Program-made: the position numbers and the translations under genes
In this document: positions 28,639 through 36,807 of the stretch, piece by piece
How the letters are laid out: every line of letters starts with the position of its first letter
How positions within the stretch are numbered: the stretch's first letter is position 1
Source: Roseateles_B sp041906185
GTDB lineage: Bacteria; Pseudomonadota; Gammaproteobacteria; Burkholderiales; Burkholderiaceae_C
Assembly (NCBI GenBank): GCA_041906185.1
Contig: JAYRJQ010000001.1
Location: 124,001-188,000, forward strand
Direction: 5' to 3'
DNA length: 64,000 nucleotides
The notes under the pieces: generated by a model
The model's database searches: none
What the model saw: the letters and a program-made list of their open reading frames with translations, nothing else
Told to the model about the DNA's origin: nothing

Positions 28639-29642
28639 AGCGGCAGCTTGAAGTACCACCGCACCGAATGGAAGAACACCGGTGCGGCGAAGCACAGCAC
28701 CGCGATGCGGTCCAGCAGGCCCACGGCGCCGGTGATGTTGCTGCGGTTGCCCCAGTACTCGACGCCGGCATCCTTCTTGAGCGCCTTCATCACGAGCGCG
28801 CCGAAGCTGCCCGCGCCGGCGGCGATGAAGGACATGACCAGCGCCTGCCCGGCCTTGAAGGGCGTGATCCAGTACAGCAGCGTGCCCACCACGGCGGCGG
28901 TGACCGTGCCCACCCACCACGCGCGCATCGAGAAGCTGCGGCTGATGCGCCGGGCCAGCGGGCGGCGGCGCAGACGCTTGGCGGCGAGGTACTGCGCGAT
29001 CTGCCCGCAGGCCGAGACGATCACGAGGAAGAAGAGCAGGAAGGCGCCGCGGCCCTGGTATTCGGGGTAGCTGGGGAAGTCCAGCAGCAGCAGGGCCGGC
29101 GCGTGCGAGAGCCCGTAGACGCAGACCATGATGCCCCACTGGATCTTGGCGTTGCGCTCCAGGAAGCGGCGCGGGTCGTCCGCCAGCGCGCTGGCCACGG
29201 GGATGGCCAGGAAGGCATAGACGGGGATCAACACCGAGAAGATGTCGAACTGCCGTGTGCCCACGAGCACGTACTGCAGCGGCAGGATCACGAAGAAGGC
29301 GAGGATGAGGCTGCGGTGGTCGCCGCGGCGCGTGTGCATCAGCGTGATGAACTCGCGCAGGGCGAGGAAGCTGAACACGCCGAAGAGCAGCGTCGCGCCC
29401 ACGGGGCCGGAGATCCAGGCGGCCCAGAACAGGCTCGCGAAGAGCCACAGCATGTTGAGCTCGTGGCGGAAGCGGCTCCAGCCGCGGTGCCAGTCGCTGT
29501 CGTCCTCGTCGTCGGCCCGCTTCTTGAGCGAGAACAGGAAGCTGCCGATGCTGGTCAGCATCAGCGCCCCGAAGAGCATGACGAACAGGAAGGCGACCTG
29601 CTCGCTCGAGTTCAGGGACTTGACCCAGCGCAGCCAGCTCAT
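28635..29642 (-). CDS. CdsA-like phosphatidate cytidylyltransferase, variant signature
   Basis: A 335-residue polytopic inner-membrane protein of the CTP-transferase family (CDP-diglyceride synthesis). About eight helices are visible. The signature region reads KKDAGVEYWGN then ITGAVGLLDRIAVL: the lysine-aspartate and Asp-Arg parts are present. However, the normal GHGG is replaced by GAVG and the last Asp of DRxD by Ala. This looks like the accessory YnbB-like group rather than the essential CdsA. It is coupled by ATGA to a PlsC-like gene upstream and to ruvC downstream. Confidence 0.8.
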   Translation of the reverse strand: MSWLRWVKSLNSSEQVAFLFVMLFGALMLTSIGSFLFSLKKRADDEDDSDWHRGWSRFRHELNMLWLFASLFWAAWISGPVGATLLFGVFSFLALREFITLMHTRRGDHRSLILAFFVILPLQYVLVGTRQFDIFSVLIPVYAFLAIPVASALADDPRRFLERNAKIQWGIMVCVYGLSHAPALLLLDFPSYPEYQGRGAFLLFFLVIVSACGQIAQYLAAKRLRRRPLARRISRSFSMRAWWVGTVTAAVVGTLLYWITPFKAGQALVMSFIAAGAGSFGALVMKALKKDAGVEYWGNRSNITGAVGLLDRIAVLCFAAPVFFHSVRWYFKLPL

Positions 29643-30268
29643 TCGCGCCACCCGCCGGGTTTGAGGGCCATGACCTCGGCACGGGCGCGCTCGAGGAAGG
29701 CGCGCTTGTCCTCGCCTTCCCTGATCTGCATGGGCGCGCCGAAGGTGACGGTGCACAGGATGGGCACGGGCACGACTTCACCCTTGGGCATCACGCGCTG
29801 CACGTTGTCGATCCAGGTGGGGATGAGCTTCACGTTGGGGAACTGCTCGGCCAGGTGGTAGAGGCCGGCCTTGAAGATCTGCGGCTCGCCCTTGTTGGAG
29901 CGGGTGCCCTCCGGGAAGATCACCAGCGAATCGCCCTTGGACAGGGCCTCGACCAGCGGCTCCAGCGGATCTTCGTCGGGCGTGCTGCGGGTGCGGCTGA
30001 CGTAGATGGCATTGAAGACATTGCGGGTGAGCCAGGTCTTGAGCGGGCTGGAGGTCCAGTAGTCGCGCGCGGCGATGGGCCGGGTCGCGGCGCGCAGTTC
30101 GCGCGGCAGCGAGGCCCAGATCAGCACCCAGTCGAAATGGCTCTGGTGGTTGGCGAAGTAGATGCGCTGCTCCGCCATGGGCGGGCAGCCTTTCCAGTGG
30201 CCCTGGGCGCCCGTGATCAGGCGGGCCAGGAAGGCCAGGAAGAGGCCGGTGGAGTCGGCAATGGACAT
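29639..30268 (-). CDS. 1-acyl-glycerol-3-phosphate acyltransferase-like (PlsC family)
   Basis: A 209-residue acyltransferase with NHQSHFDW (the HX4D catalytic motif, about 40-47), FPEGTRS (about 118-124) and an N-terminal hydrophobic stretch. It would acylate lysophosphatidate at the membrane. It is the first gene of a coupled pair with the CdsA-like protein, the next enzyme of phospholipid synthesis, so the two may form a two-step route to CDP-diacylglycerol. Likely a second copy beside the housekeeping PlsC. Confidence 0.87.
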   Translation of the reverse strand: MSIADSTGLFLAFLARLITGAQGHWKGCPPMAEQRIYFANHQSHFDWVLIWASLPRELRAATRPIAARDYWTSSPLKTWLTRNVFNAIYVSRTRSTPDEDPLEPLVEALSKGDSLVIFPEGTRSNKGEPQIFKAGLYHLAEQFPNVKLIPTWIDNVQRVMPKGEVVPVPILCTVTFGAPMQIREGEDKRAFLERARAEVMALKPGGWRE

Positions 30269-30379
30269 GATGGGCGGGATTCTAGGGGGCCGGGGGCCGG
30301 CCCGGCGGCCCTAGGATGGAGAGGAAACCCCAGACCCGGCTCGCGCCGGCGTGCCCATCGACCCAAGGAGACCCCGGTG

Positions 30380-31072
30380 ATGCATCGACTTCCTTCGTTG
30401 TTCAAGCCTCTGCTGCTGGCGGGCGTCGTGGCGCTGCCGACGGCCCTGTGGGCGGCGGACGTGCAGATCCAGGTGCTGGACCGCAGCGGCAAGCCCCTGC
30501 CCGAGGCCGTGGTGCTGCTGGACACCCAGCAGCCCGGCCCGCGCCCGGCGCCGCAGTTGGAGCAGACGATCACGCAGCAGCAGATGCGCTTCCAGCCGCA
30601 GGTGAGCGTGGTCTCGTCCGGCGCCCGGGTGGTCTTCACGAACCTGGACAAGTGGAACCACCACGTGCGCGGCGGCTTGAGCGGCCCCGGCGGCGTCTAT
30701 CTGGACCCGACGCAGGGCTTCAGCTTCAAGCTCTCGGCCCGGCGCGAAGGCCAGCCCCTGGCCACGGCCTCGCAGCAGCTGAGCCAGCCCGGGCCCTATC
30801 TGCTGGGCTGCCATCTGCACGGGTCGATGCGGGGCCATGTCTACGTCAGCGACACGCCCTGGGCGGCGGTCAGTGACGACAAGGGCCAGGTCTTGCTGGC
30901 CGGCGTCCCCGAGGGCCCGGCCCGCCTCCGCGTCTGGCACGTGGACCAGCTGGTGGACGGCGCGCCGCAGGCGGTGCAGGTCGGCGCGGCCGGCGGCCCG
31001 GTGAAGCTCACGACGGCCATCGAGGCGCGTGCGCGCAAGCCGGTGGCGGAGGAGCGGCCGCCCGGCTATTGA
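30380..31072 (+). CDS. Periplasmic cupredoxin-like protein
   Basis: A 230-residue exported protein often labelled 'methylamine utilization protein'. It has a signal peptide (to AALWAAD) and a short carboxypeptidase-regulatory-like strand pair (VQIQVLDRSGKPLPEAVV). A plastocyanin-like region follows, with possible type 1 copper ligands His in KWNHHVRG and Cys/His/Met in GCHLHGSM. AAGGAG sits nine bases before the ATG. No methylamine genes are nearby. Probably periplasmic electron transfer or copper binding. Confidence 0.8.
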   Translation: MHRLPSLFKPLLLAGVVALPTALWAADVQIQVLDRSGKPLPEAVVLLDTQQPGPRPAPQLEQTITQQQMRFQPQVSVVSSGARVVFTNLDKWNHHVRGGLSGPGGVYLDPTQGFSFKLSARREGQPLATASQQLSQPGPYLLGCHLHGSMRGHVYVSDTPWAAVSDDKGQVLLAGVPEGPARLRVWHVDQLVDGAPQAVQVGAAGGPVKLTTAIEARARKPVAEERPPGY

Positions 31073-31105
31073 GCGGGCGGGGCGCGGGGGCGCGGTGCCG
31101 TCCGC

Positions 31106-32704
31106 TCAGGCCGCCGCGCGCATCATCAGCGCGGCCTTCTCGCCGATCACCATGGTCGGCGCATTCGTGTTGCCGCCGATCAGCGTGGGCATGATGGAGG
31201 CGTCCACCACCCGCAGGCGCTCGACGCCGTGCACGCGCAGCTTGGCATCGACGACGGCCAGGGGGTCGCGGCCCATGCGGCAGCTGCCGACGGGGTGGTA
31301 GACGGTATCCACGCGGCGGCGCAGCAGCGCGCGGATCTCGTCGTCGGTGTTCGCCTGCGCCTGCCAGAGCTCGCGCGTCCAGAAGGCGCGCAGTGAGGGC
31401 TGGCGCATCAGCTCGCGGCTCAGCTTGAAGCCTTCCATGAGCTCGTCGACGTCGGCCGGGTCGGCCAGGAAGGCGGGGTCGATCAGCGGTGTGTCTTCGA
31501 CGCGCGGGCCGCCCAGGCGCACGCTGCCGCGGCTGCTGGGGCGCAGCAGGCACACATGGCAGGAGAGGCCGTGGCCGAGGCCCAGCTCGCGGGCGTGGTC
31601 ATTGACGAGCGCGATGACGAAGTGCAGCTGCACATTGGGCAGGGCCAGCTCGGGGCGCGTCTTGAGGAAGCCGCCGCACTCGGCGAAGTTGGAGCTGATC
31701 ATGCCCCGGCGCTCGCGCTGGTAGCGGGCGATGTTCTGCGCCAGGCGCACGCCGCCCTTGAGCGAGATGCCCACGGTGTCCAGGCTCTCGCTGAGGTAGC
31801 CGTGGACGAAGTCGGGGTGGTCCTGCAGGTTCTCGCCGACGCCGGGGAGGTGGTGCAGCACGGGGATGCCGAGGTCCTGCAGATGCGCGCCCGGGCCGAT
31901 GCCGGAGAGCATCAGCAGCTGCGGCGTCTGCAGCGCGCCGGCGCTGAGCACGACTTCGCGGCGGGCCTCGATCTGCACGCGCGGGCCGCCCAGGCGCATC
32001 TGCACGCCCACGGCGCGCCGGCCCTCGAAGAGCACGCGCTCGACCTGCGCGCCGGTGACCACGCGCAGATTGGGGCGCTGGCGGTTGGGTTCGAGGTAGG
32101 CGCGCGCGGCGCTCCAGCGTTCGCCCTCGTGCTGGGTGACCTGGTAGACGCCGATGCCTTCCTGGTCCGGGCCGTTGAAGTCGTCGGTGATCCTCAGGCC
32201 CATGGCGCGGCCGGCGTCGAGCCAGGCCTGGTGCAGGGGGCTGTCGGTGCGCAGGTCGCTGACCTTCAGCGGGCCGTCCTGGCCGTGCCAGGGGGCGCCG
32301 AGGCGCTCGTTGGCCTCGTTCCGGATGAAGAGGGGCAGGAGGTCGTCGAAGGCCCAGCCGGGGTTGCCGAGGGCGGCCCAGTGGTCGTAGTCGGCGCGGT
32401 GGCCGCGGACGTAGACCATGGCGTTGATCGCCGAGGAGCCGCCGAGCGCGCGGCCACGCGGCTGGTAGCCCCGGCGGCCGTTCAGGCCGACCTGGGGCAC
32501 GGTCTCGAAGGCCCAGTTGTTGAGCGTGGTGGGGATCTGGAACACGCCCGCGGTGGGTGTGTTCACGACCCAGCTGTCCCCCCGGCCGCCGGCCTCGATG
32601 AGCAGCACGTCGACCGACGGGTCCTCGCTGAGGCGCGCGGCGAGCGCGCATCCGGCGGAGCCGCCGCCGACGATCACGTAGTCATGGCTCTGGTCGAAGA
32701 TCAT
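31106..32704 (-). CDS. GMC-family FAD alcohol dehydrogenase (AlkJ-like)
   Basis: A 532-residue flavoprotein with the FAD-binding VIVGGGSAGCALAARL (about 10-25), the GMC signature RGRALGGSSAINAMVYVRGH (about 83-102) and the C-terminal catalytic His region YHPVGSCRMG. Overall it resembles AlkJ and choline dehydrogenase-like enzymes that oxidise aliphatic alcohols to aldehydes with membrane electron acceptors. It is downstream of an aldehyde dehydrogenase gene, which could take the aldehyde product. The 61-bp gap between them contains an exact 15-nt motif. Confidence 0.9.
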   Translation of the reverse strand: MIFDQSHDYVIVGGGSAGCALAARLSEDPSVDVLLIEAGGRGDSWVVNTPTAGVFQIPTTLNNWAFETVPQVGLNGRRGYQPRGRALGGSSAINAMVYVRGHRADYDHWAALGNPGWAFDDLLPLFIRNEANERLGAPWHGQDGPLKVSDLRTDSPLHQAWLDAGRAMGLRITDDFNGPDQEGIGVYQVTQHEGERWSAARAYLEPNRQRPNLRVVTGAQVERVLFEGRRAVGVQMRLGGPRVQIEARREVVLSAGALQTPQLLMLSGIGPGAHLQDLGIPVLHHLPGVGENLQDHPDFVHGYLSESLDTVGISLKGGVRLAQNIARYQRERRGMISSNFAECGGFLKTRPELALPNVQLHFVIALVNDHARELGLGHGLSCHVCLLRPSSRGSVRLGGPRVEDTPLIDPAFLADPADVDELMEGFKLSRELMRQPSLRAFWTRELWQAQANTDDEIRALLRRRVDTVYHPVGSCRMGRDPLAVVDAKLRVHGVERLRVVDASIMPTLIGGNTNAPTMVIGEKAALMMRAAA

Positions 32705-32730
32705 GCCGCTCGGTCCTTCACAAGGAGACT

Positions 32731-32745
32731 GGGGTCAGGTCTTGC
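32731..32745 (+). repeat. 15-nt dispersed motif, exact copy
   Basis: GGGGTCAGGTCTTGC in the short gap between the aldehyde dehydrogenase stop and the GMC start. Confidence 0.7.
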
Positions 32746-32765
32746 CCGGCGCGGGCCGCGGCGCC

Positions 32766-34184
32766 TCAGACGATCTTGCGCAGCAGGCCGAAGATGGTCT
32801 TGAAGGTCTCGCCATAGGGTGGCTGGAACAGGCGCGTGCCGGCGAAGCGGGACTGGACGAACACCGGCTTGAGCTTGCTGAAGGTGTCGAAGCCCCATTC
32901 GCCGTGGTACGCGCCCATGCCGCTGGCGCCGACGCCGCCGAAGGGCTGGGACTCCTGGCCGAGGTGCCAGATGCAGTCGTTGATGGTCACGCCGCCGGCG
33001 TGGGTTTGGCTGAGCACCTGCTCGCGGGCGCGGCGGTCCTCGCCGAAGAAGTACAGCGCGAGCGGGCGGTCGCCGGCGTTCACCTGGGCGATGGCCTGAT
33101 CGAGGCTGTCGTAGGGGACGATGGGCAGGATGGGGCCGAAGATCTCCTCGCGCATCAGCTGCATGTCGGCGCTGGGGTTCAGCACGACATGCGGGACGAG
33201 CTTGCGGCCGGCGCCCGGGTCCAGCTCCTGCGGGTGGCTGGGCAGCAGCTCGGCGCCCTGGGCCTTCGCGTCGTCCAGCAGCTGTTGCAGGCGGGCGCGG
33301 TGGCGCGGGGTGGCGATGCTGGTGTAGTCGGGGTTGGCGTGCACGGTGGGCACCATGCGCTGCCAGTGGCGCAGCACGGCCTCGGCCAGCGGGCGGACCA
33401 TGTCGCGCGGGGCGAGCACGTAGTCGGGCGCGACGCAGGTCTGGCCGGCGTTGAGCAGCTTTCCGTAGGCGAGGCGGGAGGCGCTCAGCTCCAGGTGGCA
33501 GCTGCGGTCGAAGATCGCGGGGGACTTGCCGCCCAGCTCCAGCGTGACCGGGGTGAGGTTCTTGGCGGCGGCCTGCGCCACGTGGCGGCCGACGGCGGTG
33601 GAGCCGGTGAAGAACAGGTGATCGAAGGGCAGGGCGGAGAAGGCCCGTGCGAGGTCGGAGTCGCCGGTCACCACGGTCATCTCCTCGGGGCTGAAGTGCG
33701 CGGCGACCATGCGGGCCATCAGCGCGGAGGTCGCGGGCGTCAGCTCGGAGGGCTTGATCATCACGCGGTTGCCGGCCGCGAGGGCGGCGAGGGCGGGGCC
33801 GGTGGTGAGGTAGTAGGGGTAGTTCCAGGGCGCGATGATGCCGACCACGCCGAGCGGCTGGGGCATGAGCGCGTTGCTGCCGGGCATGAAGTGCAGGGCC
33901 GTGGGCATGCGGCGGGTCTTCATCCAGCTGCGCAGATGCTTGAGGGCGTGCTCGGCGCCGGTGATGCTGGTGAAGACCTCCGCCAGCATCGTCTCCTGGT
34001 GGGCGCGGTGGCCGAAGTCCTGGGCGATGGCCTCGCACAGCGCCTGCTCGTTCGTGCGCGTCATCTCGATGAGGCGCTTGAGGCGGTCCTTGCGGACGGC
34101 GAGGCTCGGCATCGGCTCGCGCGCGTAGGCGGCGCGCTGGCTCTCGAAGGCCAGTTGCAGGGCTTCCTGGGTCGAATGTTCCAT
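32766..34184 (-). CDS. Coniferyl-aldehyde-type aldehyde dehydrogenase
   Basis: A 472-residue NAD(P)-dependent aldehyde dehydrogenase: PWNYPYYLTTGPALAALAAG, FFTGSTAVGRHVAQAA, catalytic Glu in LELGGKSP, catalytic Cys in NAGQTCVAPDY and the terminal FGGVGASGMGAYHGEWGF. This matches the CalB/coniferyl aldehyde dehydrogenase group, which also accepts medium and long aliphatic aldehydes. Together with the GMC gene downstream it would convert alcohol to acid. AGGAGA precedes the ATG by about ten bases. Confidence 0.92.
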   Translation of the reverse strand: MEHSTQEALQLAFESQRAAYAREPMPSLAVRKDRLKRLIEMTRTNEQALCEAIAQDFGHRAHQETMLAEVFTSITGAEHALKHLRSWMKTRRMPTALHFMPGSNALMPQPLGVVGIIAPWNYPYYLTTGPALAALAAGNRVMIKPSELTPATSALMARMVAAHFSPEEMTVVTGDSDLARAFSALPFDHLFFTGSTAVGRHVAQAAAKNLTPVTLELGGKSPAIFDRSCHLELSASRLAYGKLLNAGQTCVAPDYVLAPRDMVRPLAEAVLRHWQRMVPTVHANPDYTSIATPRHRARLQQLLDDAKAQGAELLPSHPQELDPGAGRKLVPHVVLNPSADMQLMREEIFGPILPIVPYDSLDQAIAQVNAGDRPLALYFFGEDRRAREQVLSQTHAGGVTINDCIWHLGQESQPFGGVGASGMGAYHGEWGFDTFSKLKPVFVQSRFAGTRLFQPPYGETFKTIFGLLRKIV

Positions 34185-34324
34185 GGCGGTGTGTCTCCTG
34201 CCGCGAGGCTAAGGCCAAACCGCGGCACCACCAAGCGTGGCGACCCTCGGCTAGAGAAGCCCGTCTAGTCGCGGAGGTGACAGGGATTGCCTGGGGCGTC
34301 GACATTCGCAAGCCGCGGCTTGAG

Positions 34325-34551
34325 CATCGCCGAGACGCGGGGGGCGCCATTGCTCCATGTCCTCCGCCGTCCCCTGCGGCGCCGGCTCCTCCTTTACTTC
34401 CGCAATAGCGCCCCCCGCATCCCGGCTCCAGCATCACCGAGCACAGACTCGATAGCCGGTGCGGCAGGCGTGTGAGCGCGCAGCAAACGCAGCTCCCCGG
34501 CGGGATCTGCGCCAAAAAAAAGAAGCCCGCCGGTGCGAGCCGGTGGGCTTC
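34325..34551. repeat. 227-bp direct repeat, copy 1
   Basis: About 94% identical to 34627-34853 with no net indel (offset 302 bp). It begins with a foldback: CCGAGACGCGGGGGGCGCC pairs, with few mismatches, with a segment about 50 bp later containing GCGCCCCCCGCATCCCGG. It ends with a terminator hairpin. Confidence 0.9.
34512..34550 (-). terminator. Intrinsic terminator in repeat copy 1
   Basis: On the minus strand, AAGCCCACCGG pairs with CCGGCGGGCTT, followed by CTTTTTTTTGG. Reads leftward, after the purH terminator. Confidence 0.8.
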
Positions 34552-34626
34552 GTTCAGCGCGCTGCTTGTGGCTGCGGTGATGGAAGTGCTTCAGGTGTGA
34601 TGCATCGGCTTCGGCTTCGGCTTCGT

Positions 34627-34853
34627 CATCGCCGGGACGCGGGGGGCGCCATTGCTCCATGTCCCCCGCCGTCGCCTGCGGCGCCGGCTCCTCCTTTACT
34701 TCCGCAATGGCGCCCCCCGCATCCCGGCTCCAGCATCACCGAGCACAGACTCGATAGCCGGTGCGGCGGGCGTGTGAGCGCGCAGCAAACGCAGCTCTCA
34801 GCGAGATCTGCGCCCAAAAAGAAGAAGCCCACCGGTGCAACCCGGTGGGCTTC
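34627..34853. repeat. 227-bp direct repeat, copy 2
   Basis: Second copy, nearer to purH. About 13 substitutions from copy 1, spread along the unit; the hairpin arms and the terminator stem are kept by compensating or neutral changes. Confidence 0.9.
34814..34852 (-). terminator. Intrinsic terminator downstream of purH
   Basis: Perfect 11-bp stem AAGCCCACCGG/CCGGTGGGCTT (34825-34835 with 34842-34852), then on the minus strand CTTCTTCTTTTT. Placed about 90 bp after the purH stop. Confidence 0.85.
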
Positions 34854-34897
34854 GCCCCCAGCGAATACCGCTGATCCGGCTCTGCCGGGCAGTCGGT

Positions 34898-34935
34898 ATT
34901 GCCCCCTCGAGGGGGCGCGCGCAGCGCGTAGGGGG
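34898..34935. repeat. GC palindromic element at purH 3' end
   Basis: CCCCCTCGAGGGGG followed by CGCGCGCAGCGCGTAGGGGG, preceded by CGGCTCTGCCGG. It is of the same kind as the element at 50196-50280, which also abuts the stop of a minus-strand gene. Confidence 0.6.
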
Positions 34936-34942
34936 TGGGTGA

Positions 34943-36523
34943 TCAGTGCCGGAAGTGGCGCACGCCCGTGAAGACCATCGCCACGCCGCGCTCGTTGGCG
35001 GCGGCGATCACTTCCTCGTCGCGCATCGAGCCGCCCGGCTGGATGACGCAGCTCGCGCCGGCATCGGCCAGCACATCGAGGCCGTCGCGGAACGGGAAGA
35101 AGGCATCGCTCGCCACGACGGAACCCTTCAGGTCCAGGCTGGCGTTGGCAGCCTTGATGGCGGCGATCTTGGTGGAGTCCACGCGGCTCATCTGGCCGGC
35201 GCCCACGCCCAGGGTCATGCCGCCGCCGCAGAAGACGATGGCATTGCTCTTGACGTACTGGGCCACGGTCCAGGCGAACATCAGGTCATCGAGCTGCTGA
35301 GCCGTGGGCTGCAGCGTGGTCACGACCTTCAGATCGGCCTTCTGCAGGAAGTGGTTGTCCGCGCTCTGCAGCAGCAGGCCGGAGCCGATGCGCTTGCTGT
35401 CGCCCAGGTTGCGGCCCTGCAGCCACGGGGTGTCGCCGCCCGGGGGCAGGGCGATTTCCATCAGGCGCACGTTGACCTTGCTCTTGAAGATCTCGCGGGC
35501 CTCGGCGCTGAAGCCCGGAGCCATCAGCACCTCGACGAACTGCTTGGACACCAGCTCGGCCGCCGCGCCATCCACCTCGCGGTTGAAGGCGATGATGCCG
35601 CCGAAGGCGCTGGTCGGGTCGGTCTTGAAGGCCTTGGCATAGGCCTCGGCCGGGGTGGCGGCCACGGCCACGCCGCAGGGGTTGGCGTGCTTGACGATCA
35701 CGCAGGCCGGCGCGGTGAAGGACTTGACGCACTCCCAGGCGGCATCGGCATCGGCGATGTTGTTGTAGGACAGCTCCTTGCCCTGCAGCTGCTTGCCCGT
35801 GACGATCGAGCCAGGCGCGGGGAAGAGGTCGCGGTACAGCGCGGCGGTCTGGTGGCTGTTCTCGCCGTAGCGCAGGTCCTGCACCTTCACGAAGGTGCTG
35901 TTCATCTGCGCCGGGTAGGCGGCGAGGCTGCCGTCGTCCTGGCGGGCGCTCAGGTAGTTGCTGATCGCGGCGTCGTACTGGGCGATGCGGTTGAAGGCGG
36001 CCACGCTGCAGGCGAAGCGGGTCTTGTCGCTGGTCTTGCCGTGGGCCTTCAGTTCCTCCAGCACGCCGGCGTACTGGCCGGCGTCCGTCAGCACGGTGAC
36101 GTCCTTCCAGTTCTTGGCGGCGCTGCGCACCATGGCCGGGCCGCCGATGTCGATGTTCTCGATGGCGTCTTCCAGCGTGCAGCCGGGCTTGGCGACGGTC
36201 GCCTCGAACGGGTAGAGGTTGACGGCCAGGATGTCGATGGTGGCGATGCCGTGGTCGGCCAGCGCCTTCATGTGCTCGGGCAGGTCACGACGGGCCAGCA
36301 GGCCGCCATGGATCTTGGGGTGCAGGGTCTTGACGCGACCGTCCAGCATCTCGGGGAAGCCGGTGTGGTCGGCCACCTCGGTCACCGGCAGGCCGGCGTC
36401 GGCCAGCAGCTTGGCGGTGCCGCCGGTGGACAGCAGGCGCACGTTCAGCGCGTGCAGGGCCTTGGCGAAGTCGACGATGCCGGTCTTGTCGGACACGGAG
36501 ATCAGGGCAGTCAGTTGCGTCAT
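34943..36523 (-). CDS. purH: Bifunctional AICAR transformylase/IMP cyclohydrolase
   Basis: A 526-residue enzyme for the last two steps of IMP synthesis. The N-terminal MGS-like cyclohydrolase domain (about 1-145) shows LISVSDKTGI and LLSTGGTAKLL. The transformylase domain shows the catalytic Lys-His region VKHANPCGVA and ends GGSMRDEEVIAAANERG. The ATG at 36523 gives the family length; longer in-frame starts are unsupported. Just upstream on the same strand, 50 bp away, is fis, so it may be read from the dusB-fis promoter. Confidence 0.97.
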   Translation of the reverse strand: MTQLTALISVSDKTGIVDFAKALHALNVRLLSTGGTAKLLADAGLPVTEVADHTGFPEMLDGRVKTLHPKIHGGLLARRDLPEHMKALADHGIATIDILAVNLYPFEATVAKPGCTLEDAIENIDIGGPAMVRSAAKNWKDVTVLTDAGQYAGVLEELKAHGKTSDKTRFACSVAAFNRIAQYDAAISNYLSARQDDGSLAAYPAQMNSTFVKVQDLRYGENSHQTAALYRDLFPAPGSIVTGKQLQGKELSYNNIADADAAWECVKSFTAPACVIVKHANPCGVAVAATPAEAYAKAFKTDPTSAFGGIIAFNREVDGAAAELVSKQFVEVLMAPGFSAEAREIFKSKVNVRLMEIALPPGGDTPWLQGRNLGDSKRIGSGLLLQSADNHFLQKADLKVVTTLQPTAQQLDDLMFAWTVAQYVKSNAIVFCGGGMTLGVGAGQMSRVDSTKIAAIKAANASLDLKGSVVASDAFFPFRDGLDVLADAGASCVIQPGGSMRDEEVIAAANERGVAMVFTGVRHFRH

Positions 36524-36573
36524 GGTGGACTCGGGATGGTGGGGATTCGGTGGCGCGGCGCGGGCAGGCGCGC

Positions 36574-36807
36574 TCAGAGCAGCTCGTGGTCGCTGAGCTT
36601 GCGGCGCAGGGTGTTGCGGTTGATGCCCAGCCACTCGGCGGCCTTGCTCTGGTTGCCGTCGGCCTTGGCCATCACGACTTCCAGCAGCGGCTTCTCGACC
36701 AGCTTGATCACCATGTCATGCATGGAATGGGGCACCTCGCCGTCGAGGTCGCGGAAATAGACCTCGAGGTTCTCGCGGATGCACTGGTCGATGGGTTTGG
36801 GCGTCAT
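36574..36807 (-). CDS. fis: Fis-family nucleoid/transcription factor
   Basis: A 77-residue DNA-binding protein. The C-terminal helix-turn-helix QSKAAEWLGINRNTLRRKL (about 53-71) is the Fis signature. The first part, VYFRDLDGEVPHSMHDMVI, corresponds to the beta-hairpin and dimer helices. It overlaps dusB by ATGA, the dusB-fis arrangement known from many proteobacteria. Confidence 0.95.
   Translation of the reverse strand: MTPKPIDQCIRENLEVYFRDLDGEVPHSMHDMVIKLVEKPLLEVVMAKADGNQSKAAEWLGINRNTLRRKLSDHELL

Larger units (their letters stand above)
34185..34942. other. Long non-coding region with duplicated element
   Basis: 758 bp without a credible gene between the aldehyde dehydrogenase start and the purH stop. 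It contains two copies of a 227-bp unit, two minus-strand terminators, a short (GGCTTC) microsatellite near 34608-34626 and one palindromic GC element. Small frames inside the repeats are shadows of the foldback arms. Confidence 0.8.

Noticed and set aside
34394..34832. Small minus-strand frames inside the 227-bp repeats
   Set aside because: Both copies keep a Cys/Gly-rich frame, but only because they are duplicates; no ribosome site and the region is structural and terminator-bearing.
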